Shown one piece after another: positions 34,901 through 43,585 of a DNA stretch of 64,000 bases. Within the stretch, counting starts at the first letter, position 1. Every line of letters begins with the position of its first letter. The stretch is from Arthrobacter sp. StoSoilB20. Lineage in GTDB: Bacteria; Actinomycetota; Actinomycetes; Actinomycetales; Micrococcaceae. The notes under the pieces are model-generated. The model worked only from the letters and a program-made list of their open reading frames with translations, was not told the origin of the DNA and searched no databases. The stretch covers positions 1,116,001-1,180,000 of the forward strand of contig NZ_AP024651.1 in assembly GCF_019977295.1 (NCBI RefSeq). Reading direction: 5' to 3'. The translations under genes were made by a program, and so were the position numbers.

Positions 34901-34905
34901 CGGGG

Positions 34906-34949
34906 AAAAAACAGCGGCGGCGCTTCCCCGAAAAGGGGAGGCGCCGCCG
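34906..34949 (-). terminator. Rho-independent terminator of the sodium:solute symporter gene
   Basis: Arms CGGCGGCGCTTCCCC (34915-34929) and 34935-34949 pair with one G-U. Read on the minus strand, the hairpin is followed by a T-run (34906-34911). It sits 34 bp beyond the symporter stop. Confidence 0.85.
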
Positions 34950-34982
34950 TCGAACTTTGTTGTTGGGGTATTGCGTGGGGTC

Positions 34983-36518
34983 CTACTTGTGGCTGCTGAC
35001 CGGGTGGGCCTCAGGGGGAAGTTCCTCAGAGACGGCCCCGGCAACGCGCTTGTCCCAGGCCTCGCGGACTGCAGGGTCGGTGGGCGGGGTGAGCAGCGAA
35101 ATCACCACGTAGGCGATGAAGGAGGCGGCGAGACCGTAGTAGATCGGCTCGTTGGCGTAGACGCCGTCCGCACTCGGAATGATACCGGCGGCGAAGAGGA
35201 TCAGCAGGGCAAGCGTCAGCACCGAGCCCACTGCCATGGACCACGCGGCGGCGATGCCCGTACCGCGCTTCCACACCAGGCCGCCGAGGATTGCCACCAG
35301 GAGGCCGCCGACCAGGATGTCGTAAGCGATGGTGAGGGCAACCACCACGTCCTGTGCGGCCATGGAGATCAGTACGGCCACAACACCGAGTCCAAGGACC
35401 CAGTAGCGGTTGGCCTTGACATCGTGCTCGGGGTTCTCGCTGTCATCGGTGTTGATGGTCTTGCCGAACCAGCTGGCCACGAACGGAACTACGTCGGCGC
35501 GGGCAACCGTTGCCGCTGCAATCAACGCTCCGGAAGCGGTGGACATCATGGCGGCAACAGCTGCTGCCATCACCAGGCCGCCGATACCGACGGGCAGGAT
35601 GTGCGTTGCAACCTCTGCGTAGACAACGTCCTTGCCGAGGTTTGCGACGTCGATATCCGGGAGCGCTACACGGGCAGCCAGACCGATCAGTGCACCCGCG
35701 ATGCCGTAGAGGATGCAGTAAACACCGGCGGTGGCGCCGCCCCAGCGTGCAACGGTGGGGGTCTTGGCAGTGAACACACGCTGCCAGATGTCCTGGCCGA
35801 TCAGCAGGCCCAGGGTGTAGACCACAAAGTACGTGATGATGGTCTGGGTGCCGATGCCGTCGATCTGGAAGAAGCTGTCCTCAAGCCGTGAACGGATGCC
35901 ATCCATGCCACCGGCTGCGTTCATGACGAACGGGAGCATGAGGAAGAAGATGCCTACGGTCTTGATGATGAACTGCACCTGGTCGGCCAGGGTAATGGAC
36001 CACATGCCGCCGATGGTGGAGTAGACCAGGACGATCGCGCCGCCGACTGCGATCGCCAGCCAGCGTTCCCAATCGAAGAGGACCACGAAGATGGTGGCGT
36101 AGGCACCGGTGGAGGTTGCGCAGAGCATGAGTGTGTAGGCCAGCATGACGATGCCGGAGGTCTGTGTTGCCCTGCTGCCGTAGCGCAGGCTCAGCATCTG
36201 GGAGACCGTGTAGATCTTCAGGCGCTGGATGGTGCCGGCGAACAGCAGGCTGAGCAGCAGGACGCCCGAGCCAATGGCTACGACCAGCCACATGCCGGAG
36301 ATGCCGAACTTGTAGCCGAGGCCTACGCCGCCCACGGTGGATGCGCCACCGAGGACCACTGCGGCCATGGTTCCTGTGTAAAGGAAGGGGCCCAGGCGGC
36401 GGCCGGCCACCAGGAAGTCGCTGTTGTTCTTGGTGCGGGACTTGCCCCACCAGCCGAATGCCAGCATGGCGAGCAGGTACACCACCACGATTGCGATGTT
36501 AATAGCCGAAGATTCCAT
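34983..36518 (-). CDS. Sodium:solute symporter (SSS family)
   Basis: A 511-residue membrane protein with about 13 transmembrane helices. SSS features include the N-terminal NSDFLVAGRRLGPF, the GGASTVGGVGLGYKFG region on helices 1-2 and YSTIGGMWSITLADQVQFI. ATG 36518 has AAGGA eight to nine bases upstream. The gene is divergent from an XRE-cupin regulator, which usually controls its neighbour. Solutes of this family include proline, panthothenate, urea and polyamines; the nearby regulator and ureohydrolase hint at a nitrogen compound, but the substrate is not fixed. Confidence 0.9.
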   Translation of the reverse strand: MESSAINIAIVVVYLLAMLAFGWWGKSRTKNNSDFLVAGRRLGPFLYTGTMAAVVLGGASTVGGVGLGYKFGISGMWLVVAIGSGVLLLSLLFAGTIQRLKIYTVSQMLSLRYGSRATQTSGIVMLAYTLMLCATSTGAYATIFVVLFDWERWLAIAVGGAIVLVYSTIGGMWSITLADQVQFIIKTVGIFFLMLPFVMNAAGGMDGIRSRLEDSFFQIDGIGTQTIITYFVVYTLGLLIGQDIWQRVFTAKTPTVARWGGATAGVYCILYGIAGALIGLAARVALPDIDVANLGKDVVYAEVATHILPVGIGGLVMAAAVAAMMSTASGALIAAATVARADVVPFVASWFGKTINTDDSENPEHDVKANRYWVLGLGVVAVLISMAAQDVVVALTIAYDILVGGLLVAILGGLVWKRGTGIAAAWSMAVGSVLTLALLILFAAGIIPSADGVYANEPIYYGLAASFIAYVVISLLTPPTDPAVREAWDKRVAGAVSEELPPEAHPVSSHK

Positions 36519-36614
36519 GAACGGTCCTTGGAGCTGATGCACGGAGGTTGGGGTTTTCGACGATACTCCTGCGAAGCGTCGAAGTCTCTGTGCTGACGAT
36601 TGGAGATTGGGGAG

Positions 36615-36639
36615 GTGTTGTGTGCCTCACAGACAACAC
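36615..36639. promoter_or_regulatory. Inverted repeat, candidate operator between symporter and regulator genes
   Basis: GTGTTGT (36615-36621) and ACAACAC (36633-36639) form a 7-bp inverted repeat with 11 bp between. A further TGTTGT half-site follows near 36659. It lies in the 266-bp divergent intergenic region, about 100 bp from the symporter start. Confidence 0.45.
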
Positions 36640-36784
36640 TTGTTGCCTATGAGGATATGTTGTGATCGGAGTAACAGTCAAGATGCTTTGGTCATGGTTA
36701 CGCGGATTCTGGCCCTGTTGGCCCGTCTCCCGGCTACTATTGCTCCAATGACAGGGCCACATGACAGGCCTGAAAGGTTCGTGA

Positions 36785-37360
36785 ATGAAGGCTCTCCCCG
36801 TTGAACCGAGCAATGTACCCGTTGCCATCGGTTCCAGAATCCGCGCAGCCCGGCAGGCGCAGCGACTCACCATCGAGCAAGTGGCGGACGCTACCGGGCT
36901 GACCAAGGGCTTCCTCAGCCGTGTGGAGCGCGATCTGACATCGCCGTCGGTCGCTTCCCTGGTCACCCTGTGCCAGGTGTTGTCGGTCTCGGTTGGCGAC
37001 TTGTTCGCCGCCCCGGAAACGCACCTGACCAAGCGCGACGACGGCCCCCGCATCTCCCTGGGTGGCCAAGGCATCGTGGAGCGGTTGCTGACGGCACGTT
37101 CGGAGCGCCGCCTCCAGATTCTGCAGGCCACCATCGAACCTCGGGGCCGTGGGGAAAACGAGCTCTACGCCGTGGATTGCGATGTGGATGTCCTGCATGT
37201 GGTCAAAGGCCGCATCAAGCTGATTCTGACCAACGAGGAGTACGACCTCGAAGAAGGGGACACGCTCTCCTTCCCCGGCCGTGAACCCCACACGTGGATC
37301 AACCCCACGGACGAGACCGTCGAGGTGCTCTGGGTTTTGGTGCCAGCGGCGAGCCGGTAG
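36785..37360 (+). CDS. XRE-family regulator with C-terminal cupin domain
   Basis: A 191-residue regulator: HTH at about 13-67 (IGSRIRAARQAQRLTIEQVA and KGFLSRVERD) followed by a cupin beta-barrel at about 105-187 (DCDVDVLHVVKG, EGDTLSFPGREPHTWINP). This architecture (PuuR-like) senses a small ligand in the cupin and represses transport or catabolic genes. It is divergent from the SSS symporter. ATG 36785 is internal to a slightly longer frame but marks the conserved start. Confidence 0.9.
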   Translation: MKALPVEPSNVPVAIGSRIRAARQAQRLTIEQVADATGLTKGFLSRVERDLTSPSVASLVTLCQVLSVSVGDLFAAPETHLTKRDDGPRISLGGQGIVERLLTARSERRLQILQATIEPRGRGENELYAVDCDVDVLHVVKGRIKLILTNEEYDLEEGDTLSFPGREPHTWINPTDETVEVLWVLVPAASR

Positions 37361-37451
37361 GTCCCCGAGCCACGGCGCTCCTTCCCGGTTACCCCGAATT
37401 TTCGGAGCTGTGGTTCTCCTTGCCCTTGCCACTGCCGGGGGTAGGTTCGAT

Positions 37452-38294
37452 TCAGCTGCTGACGAACCGGGGAGGAACGTCGCGAAGCCTTTTCAAGACT
37501 GCCCGGATTTCCGCAATAACCCGGCCCGGTTCGTACCAGATTGCCTCCGGCGGATAGCGAAGGACAGAGAATCCCTTGAGTGTGGACGCGTTGTTCCGGA
37601 ACAGGTCCCGGCGCAGGGAAGCCCGGTCCGCATGGAAAGCGAAGCCGTCCACCTCCACAATGAGCATTCCTTCGATCAGGAAGTCCACGCGGCCGATGCC
37701 TGGGAGTTGCACCTGGGCGTCATAGCCAATCCCGTGGGCTTTGAACAGGTACTGGGCGTCAACTTCCACGATGGATTCGGCCCGCAGATCGAGTTCTTGA
37801 AGGATCACCAGAGCCGGCCGCGACTTGTCTGCAGAGAGTTCCTCCCGCAGCAGGGCCAAGGGCACTCCGTGAAGCCGAACAGCCGAAACCGCCATTGCTG
37901 CTGCGGCGTTGGGCTCGAGGCATCCGAGCGAGTGAATCACGGCATCCTCCACGCCCGCGACGGGAAGTGTTGGATCGCCGTCGAACCTCACGGTCCGGTG
38001 CCGCACGAAACCTGATCCATGGCCGTGGTTACACGCCAAGTGGTGCCGTTCGGGCGGCCTCCTGAGCCACAGGCCGTAGTGGCCGGCGGCGCTCGCGCAC
38101 GTCACTTTGGCGTTGTTCCGGATCGCCGCGGCAAATTCCGCCCTGCAGTCCTTGAGCATGAAGACGCCACGGCGCGGTTGCCCGGCTCCCTGGGTGGGCA
38201 GCCGGGCAACGTCCGTACGAGAGTAGCCTGCGGCCAGGAGTTGCCCGGTCCGGGCCACGCCGCCTACTTTTTGGAGGTACTGGAGAGCATCCAT
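37452..38294 (-). CDS. DUF559/VSR-like nuclease-fold protein with AbiEi-like N-terminus
   Basis: The 280-residue protein has an N-terminal winged-helix-like part (GVARTGQLLAAGYSRTDVARL) as in AbiEi-type antitoxins, and a C-terminal DUF559 endonuclease-like fold (VDFLIEGMLIVEVDGFAFHADRASLRRD, then LRYPPEAIW). Proteins of this design are common in multiple copies in actinobacteria; their role (toxin-related, repair or other) is unknown. ATG 38294 is chosen; the open frame continues upstream through repeated sequence without coding character. Short repeats flank both sides of the gene. Confidence 0.8.
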   Translation of the reverse strand: MDALQYLQKVGGVARTGQLLAAGYSRTDVARLPTQGAGQPRRGVFMLKDCRAEFAAAIRNNAKVTCASAAGHYGLWLRRPPERHHLACNHGHGSGFVRHRTVRFDGDPTLPVAGVEDAVIHSLGCLEPNAAAAMAVSAVRLHGVPLALLREELSADKSRPALVILQELDLRAESIVEVDAQYLFKAHGIGYDAQVQLPGIGRVDFLIEGMLIVEVDGFAFHADRASLRRDLFRNNASTLKGFSVLRYPPEAIWYEPGRVIAEIRAVLKRLRDVPPRFVSS

Positions 38295-38378
38295 CCAGCA
38301 AGTCCACCGGGACTGAGGGGGCCCAGGGAATGCCGGGGTGCCCGTATGTGGGTAACCCGGGAGGCTTTCCGGATTTGT

Positions 38379-38436
38379 GGTGCGTTCCTTCCCGGTTGCC
38401 TCGGGTGGTGGGTGCGTTCCTTCCCGGTTGCCTCGG
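38379..38436. repeat. Short direct repeat, 26 bp at period 32
   Basis: GGTGCGTTCCTTCCCGG... occurs at 38379-38404 and 38411-38436 (26 identical bases). A degenerate copy of the core CTCCTTCCCGGTTACC lies at about 37378 on the other side of the DUF559 gene. The 242-bp gap 38295-38536 contains nothing else I recognise. Confidence 0.85.
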
Positions 38437-38536
38437 CGCGGGAGGCCCAAGGCTGATCCCTGGACACGGGAATCCGGGATCCATGCTCCCCGCTCCCGCC
38501 AGGAAGTGGGGAGGAACGCGGCGAGGGTGGGAGCGG

Positions 38537-40510
38537 TCAGCCGACGTGCACCCAAGGCCGGCGGGTGATGTCCGGCTCTGCCTCCCGCAGCACTTCACGG
38601 GTCACCGGGGCAATCTCGCCTTCCCCGAAGAACAGGAATTTGCTGAGGTTGGAGATCGGGTTGCCCTCGGTCCAGCGGAAGTAGATGTGCGGCATGAACC
38701 CAGTGACGTCGCGGATGTGGAGCAGCACTGCGGCAACGGTATTGGGAACGTTGTTGCTGTGCACTTCAAGGATCTTGAAGCCGTGCCGCGTCTTGCCGAC
38801 CACCTTAAGTTCCTGTTCGAAGTCCGAACTGTCGTCCACGATCACTTCAAGAAAGACGGCGTCGCAATCGACAGGTAAGTGGCTTGCCTCTTGGGCGTGC
38901 TGGAGCTTCTCGCGGTACCGGCTGGCGCTGAGGTGTTTTGGTTCATGGGCGATGATCCGGACCGGCCCTTCGGAAGCGTTGGCGGTGAATTCCAAGGCTT
39001 TCTCGTCCATCTTGATGTGGGTTGCCCGGAGTTCGAAAGCGCGCCTCATGCGGGATATGAAGCTGACCACCATGATGCCCAGGATGAAGAGCGCCGCGAT
39101 TTTCAGGCCGTCGGGACGCTCGATCGAGTTCACCACCGTGGTGTAGACGAAAACCAGGGAGATGATCCCGAAGCCAATGACTTGGCCCCGTTGCTTCTTC
39201 CGGCGGGCGGACAGGGTGACAGCGATGGATGCGGACGTGATCAGGACCAGCACGCCTGTGGCGTAGGCGCCGCCCTGGGCGTTGACGTCGGCTTTGAAGA
39301 TGACGGTGACGATGAACGCGATGACCGTAAACACCAGGACCAATGGGCGCAGCGCCCTGGCCCACGCCGGAGCCATTCCGTAGCGCGGCAGGTAGCGGGG
39401 GACCAGGTTCAGCAGTCCGGCCATGGCAGATGCTCCGGCGAACCAGAGGATGGCGATGGTGCTGATGTCGTAAACGGTGCCGAAGCCGTCGCCGAGGAAC
39501 TTGTGGGCAAGGTAGGCGAGGGCGCGTCCCTCCGCTTTGCCGCCTTCCTGGAATTCGGCTGCCGGGATCAGCATGATCGTGGTGAAGCTGGAAGTGATGA
39601 GGAAGGTGCTCATGATGATTGCTGCGGTGGTGAGCAGTTTGTGGGCACCCTTGATCCGCCCTGCGGGGTTTGCTTCGGTGTCTGCAGGGTGGCCCTTGAT
39701 CTGCGGCATGACGGCCACGCCGGTTTCGAATCCGGAGAGTCCCAGTGCCAGGCGCGGGAAGACCAGGAGGGCCAGCGCAACCATCATGATCGGATCGCCG
39801 TGGGACGTGGTGAGGGCGCTCCACCAGTCCGAAATGACGCGTGCCTCAGTAAAGAGGTGGCTGATGGACACGAGGATGACCACCAGGTTCAGGGCCAGGA
39901 ATGCGGCCACGAGGACTACGGCCACGTTGATGGCTTCCTTGAATCCGCGCAGGAAGACCACACCGAGCCCGGCGATCAAGGCAAGCGTGATGACCACCTG
40001 CTGACCTTCCAAAAAGTGCGGGGCGAAGGGGTTCTCGATCAAGTGGGCCGTGGCGTCGGCTGCCGAAAGGGTGATGGTGATCATGAAGTCCGTTGCGGCG
40101 AACCCCAGGAGGGCCAGGACGAAGAGCTTGCCGCCCCAGCGGGGGAGGAGCCGCTCCAGCATCGCGATGGAGCCTTCTCCGCGGGGACTTTCCTTAGCCA
40201 CGCGTCGGTAAACGGGCAGGGCGCCGGCCAGGGTCGCCAACACCAGGAGGAGGGTGGCCAAGGGGGAGAGCAGCCCGGCGGCAAGCGCGGCAATGGCGGG
40301 CTGGTAGCCCAGGGTGGAGAAGTAGTCCAGGCCGGTGAGGCACATGACCTTCCACCAGGCTTGCGGCTTATGGGAGTCCGAGGGGCGGCCGTGGGGGCCC
40401 TGCCTCTTGCCCGAGGTGTCCGGCATTCCCTCCAGCAGCCAGGGCTTGAGCTGGAAGGAATTCTTCGGCCGGTTGGCCGGATCGGCCGGAGGCCTCGACA
40501 AGGTGGTCAC
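38537..40510 (-). CDS. APC-superfamily permease with large C-terminal cytoplasmic domain
   Basis: A 657-residue protein: an N-terminal hydrophilic head of about 50 residues, about 12 transmembrane helices ([22 protein letters not shown] at the first) and a C-terminal cytoplasmic domain of about 170 residues ([24 protein letters not shown] onward). Size and layout resemble KimA-type and other large APC permeases, so potassium or an amino acid are both possible substrates. The GTG start is used because AAAGG lies six bases upstream; that site is inside a strong hairpin. Confidence 0.82.
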   Translation of the reverse strand: MTTLSRPPADPANRPKNSFQLKPWLLEGMPDTSGKRQGPHGRPSDSHKPQAWWKVMCLTGLDYFSTLGYQPAIAALAAGLLSPLATLLLVLATLAGALPVYRRVAKESPRGEGSIAMLERLLPRWGGKLFVLALLGFAATDFMITITLSAADATAHLIENPFAPHFLEGQQVVITLALIAGLGVVFLRGFKEAINVAVVLVAAFLALNLVVILVSISHLFTEARVISDWWSALTTSHGDPIMMVALALLVFPRLALGLSGFETGVAVMPQIKGHPADTEANPAGRIKGAHKLLTTAAIIMSTFLITSSFTTIMLIPAAEFQEGGKAEGRALAYLAHKFLGDGFGTVYDISTIAILWFAGASAMAGLLNLVPRYLPRYGMAPAWARALRPLVLVFTVIAFIVTVIFKADVNAQGGAYATGVLVLITSASIAVTLSARRKKQRGQVIGFGIISLVFVYTTVVNSIERPDGLKIAALFILGIMVVSFISRMRRAFELRATHIKMDEKALEFTANASEGPVRIIAHEPKHLSASRYREKLQHAQEASHLPVDCDAVFLEVIVDDSSDFEQELKVVGKTRHGFKILEVHSNNVPNTVAAVLLHIRDVTGFMPHIYFRWTEGNPISNLSKFLFFGEGEIAPVTREVLREAEPDITRRPWVHVG

Positions 40511-40515
40511 TGTGT

Positions 40516-40548
40516 CCTTTCGTGCAGCACTGTGCTGCTTCCGAAAGG
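40516..40548 (-). promoter_or_regulatory. Hairpin that covers the ribosome binding site of the APC permease gene
   Basis: In the minus-strand RNA, CCTTTCG pairs with CGAAAGG (DNA 40542-40548 and 40516-40522) and GCAGCAC pairs with GTGCTGC (40524-40538) inside it. The SD core AAAGG lies in the outer stem, five bases before the GTG at 40510. Confidence 0.6.
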
Positions 40549-40731
40549 AGCGTATGACCGCTTTCGACGCCGGGACCCCGGTTTTTATGGAATCTTTACG
40601 CCTGCTGTGACGGGCATCTCATGACGCCCGCCTTCAAATCAGATGTGTAAACAAGTGATGCATATTAGACAACTTTGAGTGTATGATGGGTGTCACAGTC
40701 ATCCCAGCTATCCACTAAGGAGTGGCGCATT

Positions 40732-41802
40732 TTGGAAGAGCTCCGTATTGAGGCCAACGGCAACCTTGGTCCCATCGATTCATCCCGCATCCCGCGTTAT
40801 GCCGGTGCCGCCACCTATGCCCGCCTGCCCCGCCTGGACCAGGTCTCCAAGGCCGACGTCACTGTTGTTGGCGTCCCCTTCGACTCCGGCGTTTCGTACC
40901 GCCCCGGTGCGCGCTTCGGCGCCAACCACGTACGCGAGGCCAGCCGTCTGCTGCGCCCGTACAATCCCGCCTGGGACGTCAGCCCGTTCGAGAACGTCCA
41001 GGTCGCCGACGCCGGTGACATGGCCGTCAACCCGTTCAACATCAACGAAGCCATCGAGACCATCCAGCAGAACGCCATGGACCTCACGGCCAACGGCAGC
41101 AAGCTGGTCACCCTTGGTGGTGACCACACCATTGCCTTGCCGCTCCTCCGCGCAGCAGCAGAGCGTGCCGGTGAACCCATCGCCATGCTCCACTTCGACG
41201 CCCACCTGGACACCTGGGACACCTACTTCGGCGCCGAGTACACACACGGGACACCGTTCCGCCGCGCAGTCGAGGAAGGCATCCTGGACACCGAAGCCAT
41301 CAGCCACGTGGGTACTCGTGGCCCGCTGTACGGTAAAAAGGACCTCGACGACGACCACCGCTTCGGCTTCGGCATTGTCACCTCCGCTGATGTCTACTAC
41401 CAGGGTGTCCTGGAGACGGTTGCAAAGATCCGGGACCGCATCGGCAACCGTCCGCTGTACATCTCGGTGGACATCGACGTCCTGGATCCGGCACACGCCC
41501 CGGGAACCGGCACCCCTGAAGCCGGTGGCATCACCAGCCGCGAGCTCCTGGAAATCATCCGCGGTTTCCGTGGCATGAACCTCGTTGGCGCGGACGTCGT
41601 GGAAGTCGCCCCCGCATACGACCACGCTGAAATCACCGGCGTTGCAGGCAGCCACGTGGCCTATGAACTGGTAACCCTCATGGCGGACAACGCCGTTGAA
41701 GGGGATCGCCACGGCGCTCCGAACGGCTATGCACAGCAGGCTCTTGGCGCACGCATTGCAGAAATCGCGCAGGCAACGGGAGCGGCCGGGGATCAGCGAT
41801 GA
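40732..41802 (+). CDS. Ureohydrolase (agmatinase/guanidinobutyrase family)
   Basis: A 356-residue cytoplasmic manganese enzyme with all metal-ligand motifs: [15 protein letters not shown] and [22 protein letters not shown]. It hydrolyses a guanidino compound to an amine and urea. The TTG start at 40732 follows AAGGAG (40717-40722) with nine bases between; an earlier GTG at 40690 is less likely. Its stop overlaps the next start (ATGA), so it is coupled to a ThDP enzyme. That pairing favours guanidinobutyrase (4-guanidinobutyrate to GABA) over agmatinase. Confidence 0.88.
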   Translation: MEELRIEANGNLGPIDSSRIPRYAGAATYARLPRLDQVSKADVTVVGVPFDSGVSYRPGARFGANHVREASRLLRPYNPAWDVSPFENVQVADAGDMAVNPFNINEAIETIQQNAMDLTANGSKLVTLGGDHTIALPLLRAAAERAGEPIAMLHFDAHLDTWDTYFGAEYTHGTPFRRAVEEGILDTEAISHVGTRGPLYGKKDLDDDHRFGFGIVTSADVYYQGVLETVAKIRDRIGNRPLYISVDIDVLDPAHAPGTGTPEAGGITSRELLEIIRGFRGMNLVGADVVEVAPAYDHAEITGVAGSHVAYELVTLMADNAVEGDRHGAPNGYAQQALGARIAEIAQATGAAGDQR

Positions 41803-43523
41803 TCGATTTCGACCCCGGCACGGCAGCCGCTGCTGCAGGTGGGGACGCTGGCACCAATCAGCGCAACGGCGGGGACCTCGTCGTCGAGACCCTCGAGGCG
41901 CTGGGCGCGAAGACCGTGTTCGGTATTCCGGGCCAGCACGCGTTGGGTCTTTTCGACGCGATGGGCCGCGGCAACCTGCACTTCGTCTCCTCCCGAGTGG
42001 AAAACAACTCCGCATTCGCAGCTGACGGGTACTCCCGCGCCACCGGCGAAGTGGGAGTGCTGTTCCTGTCCACAGGCCCCGGCGCCCTGACCTCCCTTGC
42101 CGGTTTGCAGGAGGCTTACGCCACGGGTGTTCCCATGGTGGTTGTGGCCAGCCAGATCCCGCTCGACGGCCTGGGCGCACGCCGCAAAGGCATGCTGCAC
42201 CAGCTCGATGACCAGAAGGCCTCGGCGGCCAACGTCACCAAGAGCCAGCGGCTGATCCAGCACGCCTCCGGCATTCCGTCGGCCATCCAGGACGCCTGGA
42301 CCGAAGCGATTTCCTCGCCGCAGGGCCCGGTCTGGATCGAAATTCCGCAGAACGTCCTGCTGGATCCGATCATGGTCCCCCCGGTTGAAGACGCCCTCGC
42401 CGAGGCATTCGACAACCCGCCCCGCGTGGAGTTGATCCGCGAGGCCGTGAAGTGGCTTTCGACGGCGGAACGTCCCGCGATCATCGCAGGTGGCGGTACG
42501 CGCCGTGGCCGGGCTGAGAAGTCGCTGCTCTCGATCGCCGAGCAGCTTCGCGCCCCGGTCATTTGCACTCCCGGTGGCAACGGTGCGTTCCCGTGGACCC
42601 ACGAGTTGTCCTTGCAGTCGTGGATCGAAGACCGGTATATGACCGACGTCCTTGAAGACGCCGACGTGCTGATCGTGATCGGCTCATCCCTGGGTGAAGT
42701 GACCTCGAACTACTTCACGTTCGAGCCTCGCGGCCGGATCATCCAGATCGACGCCGAGCCGCGGGTCCTCGAATCCAACCGGCCAGGCCTGGGCATTCGT
42801 GCCGACGCCGGCCAGGCACTGGCAGCCCTGGACGAAGCCCTCGCAGCAGCAGGGGCTTCGGAGGCAACCAAGCGGGATTGGCATGGCAGCAGCCCGGAAG
42901 ACGTGGTCAAGGAATCCCTGGCCAAGGTCAAGGCACGCCTGGAATCACAGGACCTGGCCAAGGAACTGAAGTTCATGGCCGACATCCGCGAGGCCGTACC
43001 GGCTGACATGCAGACGTTCTGGGACATGACCATCTCCGCGTACTGGGGCTGGAGCTGCTGGGACGCCCGGCAGGGCCAGTTCCACTCCGCACAGGGCGCC
43101 GGTGGCCTCGGCTACGGCTTCCCGGCAGCAATCGGCGGTGCCGTGGGGTTGGAAACGACCGGCAAACTCAACGGTTCTTCACGTGTGCTTGCAGTTTCCG
43201 GCGACGGTTCCTCCATGTACTCCATCTCCGAACTCGCCACCGCCAAGCAGCACAACGTCCCGGTCACCTGGTTGATCGTGGACGACGGCGGCTACGGCAT
43301 CCTGCGCGAATACATGGTGGGGGCTTTCGGCCAGGCCACGGCCACCGAGCTTGCCCGCCCGGACTTCGTCAAGCTTGCCGAGTCCTTCGGTGTCCCGGCC
43401 CGCCGGGTTGCCCCGGAGGAAGTGGGGGACGCGCTGAAGGCGTCCTTTGCAGCGGACGGACCCAACGTCGTCGTGGTTGAAACGCTTTTGAAGATGTTCG
43501 GCCCCACGCATTTGGACGACTAG
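41799..43523 (+). CDS. ThDP-dependent decarboxylase (acetolactate synthase-like), candidate 2-ketoarginine decarboxylase
   Basis: The 574-residue enzyme has the three-domain ThDP fold. The catalytic Glu lies in [19 protein letters not shown], the central Rossmann domain has PAIIAGGG, and the C-terminal ThDP motif is [21 protein letters not shown] to VDDGGYG. It resembles acetolactate synthase large subunits, but there is no neighbouring regulatory subunit or ilvC. Coupled to a ureohydrolase, it fits an AruI-type role: 2-ketoarginine to 4-guanidinobutyraldehyde in the arginine transaminase pathway. A perfect terminator follows the stop. Confidence 0.85.
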   Translation: MIDFDPGTAAAAAGGDAGTNQRNGGDLVVETLEALGAKTVFGIPGQHALGLFDAMGRGNLHFVSSRVENNSAFAADGYSRATGEVGVLFLSTGPGALTSLAGLQEAYATGVPMVVVASQIPLDGLGARRKGMLHQLDDQKASAANVTKSQRLIQHASGIPSAIQDAWTEAISSPQGPVWIEIPQNVLLDPIMVPPVEDALAEAFDNPPRVELIREAVKWLSTAERPAIIAGGGTRRGRAEKSLLSIAEQLRAPVICTPGGNGAFPWTHELSLQSWIEDRYMTDVLEDADVLIVIGSSLGEVTSNYFTFEPRGRIIQIDAEPRVLESNRPGLGIRADAGQALAALDEALAAAGASEATKRDWHGSSPEDVVKESLAKVKARLESQDLAKELKFMADIREAVPADMQTFWDMTISAYWGWSCWDARQGQFHSAQGAGGLGYGFPAAIGGAVGLETTGKLNGSSRVLAVSGDGSSMYSISELATAKQHNVPVTWLIVDDGGYGILREYMVGAFGQATATELARPDFVKLAESFGVPARRVAPEEVGDALKASFAADGPNVVVVETLLKMFGPTHLDD

Positions 43524-43535
43524 ACACGCAGTTCA

Positions 43536-43575
43536 GCCAGCCCCCGCACGGTGATCCGTGCGGGGGCTGGCTTTT
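43536..43575 (+). terminator. Rho-independent terminator after the ureohydrolase-decarboxylase operon
   Basis: A perfect 15-bp stem GCCAGCCCCCGCACG (43536-43550) with 43557-43571 is followed by TTTT. Confidence 0.92.
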
Positions 43576-43585
43576 ATCCTGACAC

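Noticed and set aside
37250..37360. Overlapping plus-strand frame running from 37281 past the XRE-cupin gene
   Set aside because: It starts inside the cupin domain in another frame and continues opposite the DUF559 gene, so it has no support of its own.
38879..40624. 581-codon plus-strand open frame opposite the APC permease
   Set aside because: The encoded product is hydrophilic, rich in G/E/D/H/Q, with no domain, while the minus strand encodes a clear 12-TM permease with an SD.
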